DNA of 64,000 nt from Paraglaciecola polaris LMG 21857 (GTDB taxonomy: Bacteria; Pseudomonadota; Gammaproteobacteria; Enterobacterales; Alteromonadaceae). The notes below the pieces were generated by a model that did not search any database, had not been told where the DNA came from, and saw only the letters and a program-made list of their open reading frames with translations. Shown here piece after piece: positions 24,898-33,361 of this stretch. Position 1 is the first letter of the stretch. Every line of letters starts with the position of its first letter. The stretch spans positions 39,412 through 103,411 of the forward strand of contig NZ_BAER01000118.1 of the NCBI RefSeq assembly GCF_000315055.1, written 5' to 3'. The translations under genes were made by a program, and so were the position numbers.

Positions 24898-25820
24898 TAG
24901 GGTGCGCTGTCTTGTGAGTGAAGTGTTAACTCGCTCGCGAGTGGCTGAGCAATGATTTGTTGAAAATAACGGTCGATATCTTGCCCCACATTAACGTCAC
25001 CGGCAAACCAAGGATGCAATTTAAGTAAGATACTGGTGTGGTCGATATTCTCACCGTACAAAATTGTTTCAACCGGGCTTTGCTTTAGGGCCATGGCATC
25101 AGCGAGCTGCTGCTGATTAAACTGGCCTACTGTGCTATCCCCTTTAGCGTGCAGTAACAACATAGGCGGCTCACCGCCAACAACATGTAGATTAGCTTTC
25201 ATATTATTGAAATTATCCGATCCAAACGTAGCAATATATTCTGGAGAGTCAGGGGTAAAGGCATAAGGCCCAGCGATACCGGCAAAGCCCCTAATGACGC
25301 TACGAGACAAGCCTACCTCAGCTAAATAGTGCTGGTCGGTGAGCAATAATGCCCCGGTATGCGCCCCCGTAGAATGACCCGCTAGAAATATCTGCTGCGG
25401 GTCTCCCTGATAGTGCACAATATTCGCTTTCACCCAAGCAAGGGCCTGTGCGCCATCTTCAATAAATGCGGGGAAGCGACCTGCGGGATACTTAATATAA
25501 TTGGGAACAACTACGGTATAGCCACGTTTGACAAAGGCTTGAGCGACAAAATAATACATATCCTTGCTGCCCCAATTCCAGCCGCCACCGTGAATAAAAA
25601 CCAGTACTGGGGCAGGTTTGTCTTTGATGGAGCTCGAATAAACATCAAGGGTTTGCCAGGGTTGTTGAGCAAATGGGATGTCCTTGACGACGTCGGTCGG
25701 CTGCAATAATTTCAGTGCTGTGTTGAGAATGGATAAAGCCGTAGCTCGGCTATCTTGATACCAACACACACCCAACCAAATAGCGAGGCCCAACAGGATG
25801 ATAAGCAGAATTTTAAGCAT
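24897..25820 (-). CDS. Membrane-anchored alpha/beta hydrolase (esterase)
   Basis: A 307-residue hydrolase with an N-terminal hydrophobic segment (MLKILLIILLGLAIWLGV) that is probably an uncleaved anchor or signal, placing the domain outside the inner membrane. The oxyanion motif HGGGWNWGS (77-85) and the nucleophile Ser150 in AGHSTGAHTG identify the hormone-sensitive-lipase/carboxylesterase group; the likely acid is in HAKGDSTVG and the histidine in NIDHTS. It is the first gene of a run with a pentapeptide protein, RsbQ-like hydrolase and PAS-GGDEF cyclase. Confidence 0.85.
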   Translation of the reverse strand: MLKILLIILLGLAIWLGVCWYQDSRATALSILNTALKLLQPTDVVKDIPFAQQPWQTLDVYSSSIKDKPAPVLVFIHGGGWNWGSKDMYYFVAQAFVKRGYTVVVPNYIKYPAGRFPAFIEDGAQALAWVKANIVHYQGDPQQIFLAGHSTGAHTGALLLTDQHYLAEVGLSRSVIRGFAGIAGPYAFTPDSPEYIATFGSDNFNNMKANLHVVGGEPPMLLLHAKGDSTVGQFNQQQLADAMALKQSPVETILYGENIDHTSILLKLHPWFAGDVNVGQDIDRYFQQIIAQPLASELTLHSQDSAP

Positions 25821-26068
25821 AATGTTCTTATTTTGAGTGAACGCCGCTTTGGCAATGCACGATTACTCTAGGTGTAATCTGAGTAAACGGTAGCATGTCT
25901 AAAAATCGGATGCACAGGTAACTAAGGTGGGGAATAACGGATATGAATGCTTAGATTAATAGCGTCTCAGGTAGAACACCAACAGCATACAGAAGCCTGC
26001 ATGCTGATGGAATAAAGCGCAAGCTTGGCCTATGTCGCCGTTAGCTCCACTCTTTATTACTTAACGCG

Positions 26069-26824
26069 CTACTTTAATATTTCGACCAACTCAGTTAAGT
26101 CTTTAACCACATAATCTGGCTTAGCGGCTAAGGGATACAAGGCTTTACCTGGACGGGCAATAAAAGCAGTTTGCAAGCCAGCAGCTTTTGCACCTGCCAC
26201 ATCCCAACCATGGGCTGCAACCATTAACGCTTCTTCTGGTTTAACCTGCAATTGCTTAAGTGCCCATGCATAACTGCGTAAATCAGGCTTGTATACTTTG
26301 ATATCTTCAATACTCAAACGCTCATCGAAATACTCGGTTAACCCAGCATTTTTGAATTGGGTTTCAACGCCCTTATTTGATGAATTGGTCAAGCTCACAA
26401 TTTTGTAGCCCTGTGCTTTTAAGGCAGCTAAACCCGATTTTACATCAGGGTGAGCAGGTAAAGACAATAACGGCGTTTTAATTGCCGTGATAGCTTGCGC
26501 TTCGGTGATCTCGATATTGTTATTTTGCGCAACCATCATCAATGCCGCCACGCCAATTTTACCAAAATCATGGTACTCGCCTGTGACGGTAGTCACTAAG
26601 GAGTGATGTAACATGGTTGAGAACCACAAAGTGATAAGCTCATCATGGCCAGCTAATGCTTTACCGATTGAAGTACGCATGGTTTCTAAATCAAGTAGCG
26701 TTTCGTTCACATCAAAAATGAGCACTTTAGGTTTTGGCGCAGCATGAGCCATGAAGTTAGCCCCCAGTAACGACAATAAAAGTACGGTCATGGAAACGTA
26801 TCGTGTTAATTTCACTGAATTCAT
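26069..26824 (-). CDS. Exported haloacid-dehalogenase-type hydrolase
   Basis: A 251-residue type II haloacid dehalogenase-like protein with a signal peptide (hydrophobic 12-22, cleavage near AHA-AP). HAD motifs are intact: nucleophile D38 in FDVNETLLD, the Ser/Thr motif SLTNSS, and the Lys with VYKPDLRSY and VAAHGWDVAGAKAAG. Most relatives are cytoplasmic, so export is unusual. The gene follows a peroxiredoxin gene by 23 nt on the same strand and is probably its partner in one operon under the divergent LysR regulator. The substrate is unknown. Confidence 0.85.
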   Translation of the reverse strand: MNSVKLTRYVSMTVLLLSLLGANFMAHAAPKPKVLIFDVNETLLDLETMRTSIGKALAGHDELITLWFSTMLHHSLVTTVTGEYHDFGKIGVAALMMVAQNNNIEITEAQAITAIKTPLLSLPAHPDVKSGLAALKAQGYKIVSLTNSSNKGVETQFKNAGLTEYFDERLSIEDIKVYKPDLRSYAWALKQLQVKPEEALMVAAHGWDVAGAKAAGLQTAFIARPGKALYPLAAKPDYVVKDLTELVEILK

Positions 26825-26847
26825 AAATTATGTTTTCCGTTGATTGC

Positions 26848-27492
26848 TTAAAGTTGGGCTAAAATATCGATTACATCATTGGGTTCAGCGCGCTGAGTAT
26901 AGTCTTCTGCGACAAATGCATAGGCAATTTTACCATCTTGCCCAATGATATACGTCGCCGGCATAGGCAAAGTAAAAGTGTCATCGCCGTTGGTCGCGGG
27001 AATATCTAAACCAAACTTTTCATACACTGGGCGCAGGCGCTCGTCTAAACTAAAGACCAAGCCGTAATCGTTTGTGACCTTATTACCCACATCCGCTAAC
27101 ACCGCATAGTCCAACGCATTCTTCTCTTTGGTGGTTAATGAGTTATCTGGAGTTTGCGGAGATATTGCCACCAATTGCGCACCTAATTGTTGAATTTCAG
27201 GTAACACATTCTGAAAGGCGCGTAATTCAAAATTACAGTAGGGGCACCAGCCTCCTCGGTAAAAACTCAATACCACCGGCCCATGAGCCAGCATTTCAGC
27301 GAGTGTAATCAGTTCCCCGGTGACATTTGGCAAGCTAAAGTCTGGGGCGTAATCCCCCACGGTTAGCGCATCATTGGCAATACCTGTTGCAACTAAGGCA
27401 TCGGTAGCTTTAGCCATTAAATCAAAAACATCTTTCGGCATGTTAATGGCTTTCTGAGTGTCATACTGAGCAATTTGCGCGTGTAGTGACAT
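26848..27492 (-). CDS. Peroxiredoxin-like alkyl hydroperoxide reductase
   Basis: A 214-residue AhpC/TSA-family thiol peroxidase. A helical N-terminal extension of about 45 residues precedes the fold YAPDFSLPNVTG and the active site YRGGWCPYC, with a CxxC. The segments VAISPQTPDNS and LPMPATYIIGQDGK are typical. No signal peptide is seen, so it is cytoplasmic, unlike its exported HAD neighbour. The ribosome-binding site AGGAAAG lies 3-9 nt upstream of the ATG. It is divergent from a LysR-type gene, a common layout for regulator and target in peroxide or electrophile stress. Confidence 0.87.
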   Translation of the reverse strand: MSLHAQIAQYDTQKAINMPKDVFDLMAKATDALVATGIANDALTVGDYAPDFSLPNVTGELITLAEMLAHGPVVLSFYRGGWCPYCNFELRAFQNVLPEIQQLGAQLVAISPQTPDNSLTTKEKNALDYAVLADVGNKVTNDYGLVFSLDERLRPVYEKFGLDIPATNGDDTFTLPMPATYIIGQDGKIAYAFVAEDYTQRAEPNDVIDILAQL

Positions 27493-27602
27493 GGTCTTTC
27501 CTAAGTTAATAATTTTGCTTGTTTAGCATATGGGGTTAGAAAAAATAAAACCTAGCAGGTAAAACTGAATACATGATTTAATATTTTCGAATCAAATTAA
27601 AA

Positions 27603-28499
27603 TTGGAAAACATCGTGTACACAATTAATGAGTTAGAGACATTCGTCGCGATAGTCGAAAACAAGGGTGTGGTTTCGGCGGCAAATGCATTGAATATCTC
27701 CCCCGCGACCGTCAGCCATAGGTTATCGAAACTCGAGCGCATATTGGGTACCGTGTTGGTTTTCAGAGATAGTCGTAACGTACGACCTTCCGCCGAGGGC
27801 GAGGAATTTTATCAGCGTGTCGGAGATATTCTAGCCGCTCTGTATGATGCTGAATTTGCCATTGGTGCAAGAGACAGTGGGATCAGTGGCCGATTGCGCG
27901 TGACCCTGCCACCATGGGTATTCTCACTTTATATTCTGCCCAACTTGGCTAAGTTCGAACAGCAATACCCAAAAGTCGTCTTGGATTTTCTGGTCACTGA
28001 CCACTTTGTCAATGTGGTCGATGACGCCCAAGATGTCGCCGTACGCGTGGGCACCTTGGCCAATTCTGGATTGCTAGCGCGTAAAATCACGCACAACAGG
28101 CGTATTTTGTGTGCATCCCCAGACTACCTTAGGCTACATTCACCGATTAAAGACGTGCAGATGTTAAGTGAGCACAGATTTGTGTGCCTGCCTTGGCAAA
28201 AACAACTCAAACTGCTGCATAACGATGGGAATGTATTCACATTTAATGCGAATACTCGATTTACCATTTCTAACTCAGACAACATGACCCAAGCGCTTCA
28301 GGCCGGGCACGGCATTGGTATTAAATCTGAGCTGGCCATCAAGCGCTGCCTGGCCAGTGGTGCATTGGTTGAAGTGCTGCCCAATGTGCTCGCTGCTCCA
28401 GAAGCCCCCGTGTGGTTCTTGCGCCCGCAAAACAGTTTGGCAACACGAAAAGCTGAAGCTTTTTTCGACTTTGTAAAACAGGCATTTAACGACAACTAA
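27603..28499 (+). CDS. LysR-family transcriptional regulator
   Basis: A 298-residue LTTR. The N-terminal winged helix-turn-helix is clear (ELETFVAIVENKGVVSAANA, then SPATVSHRLSKLE), followed by a co-inducer-binding domain (SGRLRVTLPPWVFS onward). The start is TTG at 27603, or GTG at 27615 that has a GGA about 7 nt upstream; no ATG fits. It is divergent from the peroxiredoxin-HAD pair across a 110-nt AT-rich gap that likely holds the LTTR box and both promoters. The effector is unknown. Confidence 0.9.
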   Translation: MENIVYTINELETFVAIVENKGVVSAANALNISPATVSHRLSKLERILGTVLVFRDSRNVRPSAEGEEFYQRVGDILAALYDAEFAIGARDSGISGRLRVTLPPWVFSLYILPNLAKFEQQYPKVVLDFLVTDHFVNVVDDAQDVAVRVGTLANSGLLARKITHNRRILCASPDYLRLHSPIKDVQMLSEHRFVCLPWQKQLKLLHNDGNVFTFNANTRFTISNSDNMTQALQAGHGIGIKSELAIKRCLASGALVEVLPNVLAAPEAPVWFLRPQNSLATRKAEAFFDFVKQAFNDN

Positions 28500-28512
28500 G
28501 CAGGCAGAATAA

Positions 28513-28550
28513 AAAATGCCAATGATTCTCACCATTGGCATTTTATTTTT
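28513..28550. terminator. Bidirectional intrinsic terminator
   Basis: AAAATGCCAATG (28513-28524) and CATTGGCATTTT (28533-28544) form a perfect 12-bp stem with an 8-nt loop, followed by ATTTTT. It separates the convergent LysR and ybbN genes. Confidence 0.9.
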
Positions 28551-28583
28551 GCATCCGCTAACCCTGAACAGGGTGCCTGGGTG

Positions 28584-29429
28584 TTAATACAATAAACTGT
28601 AAACCTTGCGACGATACTGGGACTTAAGTGGCTCGCCATCTGGTAGGGCATTGATCATGTCTAGCATTAATTTTTTGGCATCTTGAAAGTTGAGGTCTTG
28701 CAGCAATACAGAATGCATTAGGCTTAATGCTTCTTCTAACTGATTCGCCTGACGCAGTTGCACGGCTAGTTTTACTTTCAAATCTAAGTTATCAGGGTCA
28801 TTTTCCAGCGCTTGTTGTAACGCAATAATTTCAGGTGACTCCGCGGCTTGCTCGGCCAATTCAATTTTGCCCAAAATAGAGCGGTAATAGCCGTCTTGGT
28901 CTACCAAGCCAATCGTCGCCAATAATTCCTTAGCTTGATTAACCTGACCGACTTCCACCTGACAATCTGCTAACAATAATTTAATGTCAGGACGATTAGG
29001 ATCCAGATCAAAGGCCTGCTTAACTAAAGTAAAGGCTTCTTGGTAATTAGCCTGCTCAGCCATTGCTGTCGCTTGAGCAAACAATTCGTCTTGAGGCTTA
29101 GGTAGGTGTTTGTCTAGCATAGCTTGAATATTGGCTTCGCTTTCAACACCGGCAAAACCATCAATAGGTTGGCCATCTTTAATCAGCATAACGGTGGGCA
29201 GGTTTTGCACACCAAATTGTGCAGTGATATCGGGTTGTGCCTGGCAGTCCACCCGAGCATGCAATAAATTTGCACCTTGTTTATGCGCTATCGCTTGTAA
29301 TACCGGCGCTAATTGTTCGCTCGGCTCATAGCCTTGGGCCCAGAACTCAAGCATAACCAATTGAGTTGTTGAGTCTTGCAATATGACTTGCTGAAAGTTG
29401 TCTATGGTGATGTCTACGCTATTTTGCAT
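28584..29429 (-). CDS. ybbN: YbbN/CnoX-like thioredoxin-TPR chaperone
   Basis: A 281-residue cytoplasmic protein with an N-terminal thioredoxin fold (about 1-110) and a C-terminal TPR domain. The active-site position reads WAQGYEPS (30-37), with no cysteine, as expected for the redox-inactive type; other family members have a single or paired Cys. I use the ATG at 29429 (MQNSVDITIDNFQ) rather than the longer start at 29486. E. coli CnoX holds oxidised or unfolded clients for GroEL and DnaK. It stands alone, convergent with the LysR gene. Confidence 0.87.
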   Translation of the reverse strand: MQNSVDITIDNFQQVILQDSTTQLVMLEFWAQGYEPSEQLAPVLQAIAHKQGANLLHARVDCQAQPDITAQFGVQNLPTVMLIKDGQPIDGFAGVESEANIQAMLDKHLPKPQDELFAQATAMAEQANYQEAFTLVKQAFDLDPNRPDIKLLLADCQVEVGQVNQAKELLATIGLVDQDGYYRSILGKIELAEQAAESPEIIALQQALENDPDNLDLKVKLAVQLRQANQLEEALSLMHSVLLQDLNFQDAKKLMLDMINALPDGEPLKSQYRRKVYSLLY

Positions 29430-29604
29430 CTCAGATCTCTTATGATGTCGATGAACAAATGGTGGGGCCGTTTGTTGTAAACTCAAGCCGTGTTTTAAGC
29501 GCTAACCGTCGAAAAAACGTTAATTGTCGCCTATTGGACAATTGCTCTGACTGCGCCCGTGCTAACGTCACAGTCTATTGGAACAACATGGAAGGGGAAA
29601 CCCA

Positions 29605-29910
29605 ATGACGCAGAAATACCAACGTTTTGCTGATTTCTATCCGTATTACTTAAGTGAACATCAAAATACCGTTTGCCGCCGTTTGCATTTTATCGGCTCT
29701 AGCCTGATTATTTTACTCATCTTATACGCGGTAATGATTAATCAATTGGCCCTGCTATGGTTCATTCCTGTATTAGGCTACGGCTTTGCTTGGGTAGGTC
29801 ATTTCTTTTTTGAACACAACAAACCGGCCACCTTTACCTACCCTTTTTATAGTTTTATCGGTGATTGGGTGATGTTTAAAGACATGTTAACCGGCAAGAT
29901 AAAATTCTAA
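29605..29910 (+). CDS. DUF962/Mpo1-like membrane protein
   Basis: A 101-residue protein with three hydrophobic segments. The pattern FADFYPYYLSEHQNTVCRRL, with GHFFFEHNKPATFTYPFYS, is the DUF962/Mpo1 (YGL010w) signature; conserved histidines could bind iron as in the yeast 2-hydroxy fatty acid dioxygenase. I chose the ATG at 29605, preceded by GGAAGGGGA, over a TTG at 29578. Bacterial members have no proven activity. It is a single-gene unit. Confidence 0.82.
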   Translation: MTQKYQRFADFYPYYLSEHQNTVCRRLHFIGSSLIILLILYAVMINQLALLWFIPVLGYGFAWVGHFFFEHNKPATFTYPFYSFIGDWVMFKDMLTGKIKF

Positions 29911-30179
29911 ATCAGCGCTTAACCCCAGTATTGGTAGGGTTTCTCTGTTACAAACCCTGCCAGCTTAGCTACATTTAATTTACACAGTCGGTCAGATATT
30001 ACTCAGCTGCAAGGTGTAATCCTCGTCAATCGCCTTGTTCTATAAGTGTCAAGCCCAAAACGTCAAAAAAACTAACAATTTGTTCAAAATATAGCCTTTC
30101 CAAGCCTGTAAAAAAACCGTAAACTTGCCGCCCTTTTTTGCAAACCGGACAGTTTTTGCGCGATTTCGCGTTTTGAATT

Positions 30180-31181
30180 ATGCAGATTGGTCCTTACAAG
30201 CTTGAAAACAATTTGATTCTGGCGCCTATGGCAGGTGTGACAGATAGACCCTTTCGGCAATTGTGCAAACGCATGGGTGCTGGTTTGGTGGTTTCTGAAA
30301 TGCTTTCGTCTAACCCTGATGTATGGCGATCAAGTAAATCCAAGCAACGTATGGATCATGTTGGTGAAGAAGGGGTTCGCGCAGTACAGATTGCTGGCGC
30401 TGATCCATTATTAATGGCGCAGGCGGCACAGTTTAACGTGGACAATGGTGCCCAAATTGTTGATATCAACATGGGGTGCCCAGCAAAGAAAGTGAATAAA
30501 AAGTTGGCGGGCTCTGCGCTGCTGCAAGATCCACAACTGGTTGAACGTATTGTTCAAGCTGTGGTGAAGGCAGTAAAGGTACCGGTAACCTTAAAAATAC
30601 GCACAGGCTGGAATACGGATAATCGCAACGGGTTGCTCATTGCTAAGATCGCCGAACAACACGGCATTCAATCTTTAGCTGTTCATGGTCGCACCCGAGC
30701 CTGTATGTACAAAGGCAACGCTGAGTACGACACAATTAAAGCCATTAAACAGGCTGTGTCAATACCCATAGTTGCCAATGGTGATATCACCTGCGTGCAC
30801 AGTGCAAAACACGTATTGGAGTACACCAACGCAGATGCGTTGATGATAGGCAGAGGTGCCCAAGGTAACCCTTGGATATTTCGCCAAATTCAACACTTTC
30901 TGCAAACTGGCGAAATACTACCTTCGCCCCCATTAAGCGAAGTGCGCGACGTATTAATAGCGCACGTAGCCAATGTTCATCAATTTTACGGTGACTTTAT
31001 GGGAGCAAGGATTACCCGCAAACATGTGGGTTGGTATTTAGCGGAACATGACCGGGAGCGGTTGTTTCGAGCCAAGTTCAATGCCATCGATGAAGCTGCA
31101 GAGCAACTCGATACATTGGCATATTATTTCGACCAAATGGCAGGCGAATCTGCGACTCACGTCGTATCACCTGCTGCCTAA
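30180..31181 (+). CDS. dusB: tRNA-dihydrouridine synthase DusB
   Basis: FMN enzyme that reduces uridine to dihydrouridine in the tRNA D-loop. The 333-residue sequence begins MQIGPYKLENNLILAPMAGV with the TIM-barrel FMN site, has the catalytic Cys100 in NMGCPAKKV, and GNGDIT-like and IGRGAQGNPW phosphate-binding segments. fis follows after 29 nt, the conserved dusB-fis operon of gammaproteobacteria. The 269-nt upstream gap is AT-rich and should hold the growth-regulated promoter. Confidence 0.96.
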   Translation: MQIGPYKLENNLILAPMAGVTDRPFRQLCKRMGAGLVVSEMLSSNPDVWRSSKSKQRMDHVGEEGVRAVQIAGADPLLMAQAAQFNVDNGAQIVDINMGCPAKKVNKKLAGSALLQDPQLVERIVQAVVKAVKVPVTLKIRTGWNTDNRNGLLIAKIAEQHGIQSLAVHGRTRACMYKGNAEYDTIKAIKQAVSIPIVANGDITCVHSAKHVLEYTNADALMIGRGAQGNPWIFRQIQHFLQTGEILPSPPLSEVRDVLIAHVANVHQFYGDFMGARITRKHVGWYLAEHDRERLFRAKFNAIDEAAEQLDTLAYYFDQMAGESATHVVSPAA

Positions 31182-31210
31182 CGATGACTAACTAAAGAGC
31201 AAGATTGTAT

Positions 31211-31504
31211 ATGTTCGAGCAAAATGTAACTTCTCCTTTTACCACTACGGTAACGACTCCTTCACAAACACAGGCACAGAAGCCTTTACGTGACTCTGTA
31301 AAACAGGCAGTTAATAAGTACCTTAAGCAACTAGACAACACAGACATTGAAAATTTGTATGAGCTAGTAATGGCCGAAGTTGAAGCGCCAATGTTAGAAG
31401 AAATCATGACTTTTACCCGCGGCAATCAAACCCGTGCGTCAATCATGTTAGGCATCAACCGTGGCACGCTACGCAAGAAGCTTAAACAATACGGCATGAA
31501 CTAA
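31211..31504 (+). CDS. fis: DNA-bending protein Fis
   Basis: Nucleoid protein that bends DNA and activates rRNA and other promoters in fast growth. The ATG at 31211 gives 97 residues against 98 in E. coli, starting MFEQNV as in the family. The C-terminal helix-turn-helix [20 protein letters not shown] and KKLKQYGMN is almost identical to E. coli. The N-terminal beta-hairpin arm region is Thr/Gln-rich and diverged. It is the second gene of the dusB-fis operon, and a strong terminator follows. Confidence 0.97.
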   Translation: MFEQNVTSPFTTTVTTPSQTQAQKPLRDSVKQAVNKYLKQLDNTDIENLYELVMAEVEAPMLEEIMTFTRGNQTRASIMLGINRGTLRKKLKQYGMN

Positions 31505-31517
31505 GCTGAAAAAATAT

Positions 31518-31543
31518 AAAGAGCACCCTAGGGTGCTCTTTTT
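31518..31543 (+). terminator. Strong intrinsic terminator of dusB-fis
   Basis: AAAGAGCACCC (31518-31528) and GGGTGCTCTTT (31531-31541) form an 11-bp perfect stem with TA between, continuing into T residues. Confidence 0.9.
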
Positions 31544-31606
31544 GTATGCGCTATACTGCGCGCCCCTGGCATCACTGTTAATCCTTTTCTAGAAGATAAA
31601 CACACT

Positions 31607-33217
31607 ATGACGACTCAAAAACCTATTCGCCGCGCTTTACTAAGCGTTTCTGACAAAACTGGCATCGTTGAATTTGCCACTTTCTTAGCCGAGCAAGGCG
31701 TTGAGCTTTTATCTACCGGCGGCACGGCAAAATTATTGGCAGACAGCGGTTTAACCGTTACCGAAGCGTCTACTTATACCGGACACCCTGAAATCATGGA
31801 TGGGCGTGTAAAAACCTTACACCCTAAAATTCACGGCGGTATTCTTGCCCGTCGCGGCCAAGATGAAGCGGTTATGGCCGAAAATAACATTCTACCTATT
31901 GATTTAGTCGTGGTGAATCTTTATCCCTTTGCTGCCACCGTCGCCAAGGAAGATTGCAGCCTAGAAGATGCCATTGAAAATATCGATATCGGTGGCCCGA
32001 CTATGGTGCGTGCTGCAGCCAAAAACCATAACGATGTCACTATAGTGGTCAATGCTAAAGATTACGCTCGCGTGACTGAGCAAATGCAAGCCAATAACGG
32101 CTCTGTTACCGCCAATACCCGCTTCGATTTGGCCATAGCGGCCTTTGAACACACAGCGGAATACGACGGTATGATTGCCAATTACTTTGGCGCCATGATT
32201 GAGTCTGACGAGCACGGTGATGACTGCGCCGACGACTGCGGCCATGTGCACAGTGCCTTCCCGCGCACGTTCAATCTTCAAATGAGCAAAAAACAAGATT
32301 TACGCTACGGTGAAAACAGCCATCAAGACGCTGCCTTCTACGTAGAAAACAACATTCAAGAAGCCTCAGTCGCTACTGCGACCCAATTACAAGGCAAAGA
32401 ATTGTCGTTTAACAATATCGCGGACACCGACTCGGCGTTAGAGTGCGTGAAAGAATTTGCTGAGCCAGCATGTGTTATCGTTAAGCACGCTAACCCCTGC
32501 GGCGTAGCACTGGGTAACAACATTCTTGAAGCCTACAACCGCGCATATCAAACAGACCCTACTTCCGCTTTTGGTGGCATTATTGCCTTTAACCGTGAGT
32601 TAGACGGTCCCACGGCACAAGCCATTGTGGATCGTCAATTCGTAGAAGTAATTATTGCCCCCACCGTCAGCGATGAAGCGGTTAAAATCGTCGCCGCTAA
32701 AAAAAATCTACGCTTGTTAGCCTGTGGTGATTGGCAAGGACAGCTTACCGACGGTTATGACTTTAAACGCGTAAACGGCGGCTTATTGGTGCAAGAGCGT
32801 GATTTCGGCATGGTTGAAATGGAAGACTTGACCGTTGTCACCAAAGTCAAACCGACTGAGCAACAGCTAAAAGATTTGATGTTTACTTGGAAAGTCGCCA
32901 AATACGTTAAATCTAACGCGATTGTGTACTGCAAAGACAGCATGACCATTGGCGTGGGTGCAGGCCAAATGAGCCGAGTTTACTCGGCAAAAGTCGCGGG
33001 TATCAAAGCTGCGGATGAAGGCTTAGAAGTGGCGGGTTCTGTGATGGCGTCTGATGCGTTCTTCCCTTTCCGTGACGGCATAGATGCAGCCGCAGCGGCA
33101 GGTATCAGCGCGGTTATCCAACCCGGAGGCTCTATGCGTGATAACGAAGTTATCGCCGCAGCTGACGAACATGGTATCGCTATGGTGTTCACTGGAATGC
33201 GCCACTTCCGTCATTAA
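31607..33217 (+). CDS. purH: Bifunctional AICAR transformylase/IMP cyclohydrolase PurH
   Basis: Catalyses the last two steps of IMP synthesis. An N-terminal MGS-like IMP cyclohydrolase domain (about 8-150, with SVSDKTGI and STGGTAKLL) precedes the AICAR transformylase domain with [10 protein letters not shown] and RYGENSH. At 536 residues it is a little longer than E. coli (529). The extra length lies around 200-216, where H203, C207, C211, H213 and H215 cluster in an acidic loop, an unusual possible metal site. purD follows about 1 kb later, separated by a methyltransferase gene. Confidence 0.96.
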   Translation: MTTQKPIRRALLSVSDKTGIVEFATFLAEQGVELLSTGGTAKLLADSGLTVTEASTYTGHPEIMDGRVKTLHPKIHGGILARRGQDEAVMAENNILPIDLVVVNLYPFAATVAKEDCSLEDAIENIDIGGPTMVRAAAKNHNDVTIVVNAKDYARVTEQMQANNGSVTANTRFDLAIAAFEHTAEYDGMIANYFGAMIESDEHGDDCADDCGHVHSAFPRTFNLQMSKKQDLRYGENSHQDAAFYVENNIQEASVATATQLQGKELSFNNIADTDSALECVKEFAEPACVIVKHANPCGVALGNNILEAYNRAYQTDPTSAFGGIIAFNRELDGPTAQAIVDRQFVEVIIAPTVSDEAVKIVAAKKNLRLLACGDWQGQLTDGYDFKRVNGGLLVQERDFGMVEMEDLTVVTKVKPTEQQLKDLMFTWKVAKYVKSNAIVYCKDSMTIGVGAGQMSRVYSAKVAGIKAADEGLEVAGSVMASDAFFPFRDGIDAAAAAGISAVIQPGGSMRDNEVIAAADEHGIAMVFTGMRHFRH

Positions 33218-33235
33218 TTATCTGCATAAATAACC

Positions 33236-33270
33236 AGCCGAGCATGGTCATTTATTGACCATGCTCGGCT
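33236..33270 (+). terminator. Long hairpin after purH
   Basis: Positions 33236-33250 and 33256-33270 form a perfect 15-bp stem (core GAGCATGGTCA / TGACCATGCTC) with a 5-nt TTTAT loop. There is no T-run, so it may protect the purH mRNA end or work with a termination factor rather than act as a simple intrinsic terminator. Confidence 0.6.
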
Positions 33271-33361
33271 GACTTGCGCAGATTTACGCTACGTAGCATT
33301 CAGTGTTGTACAAAAAAACGCTACACTAGGTCCGTTTAATGACTCATTACAGGATTTGCTC

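Noticed and set aside
25979..26010. Imperfect hairpin between the HAD gene and the esterase gene
   Set aside because: Stem has several mismatches (CAGCAT/ATGCTG core only) and no conserved neighbour features; left out as a feature.
29933..29961. A terminator after the DUF962 gene
   Set aside because: GGTAGGGTTT and AAACCCTGCC pair with one G-U, but the loop is 9 nt and no T-run follows, so support is too weak.
31544..31606. A PurR operator before purH
   Set aside because: I looked for the ACGCAAACGTTTGCGT-type palindrome and found no acceptable match.
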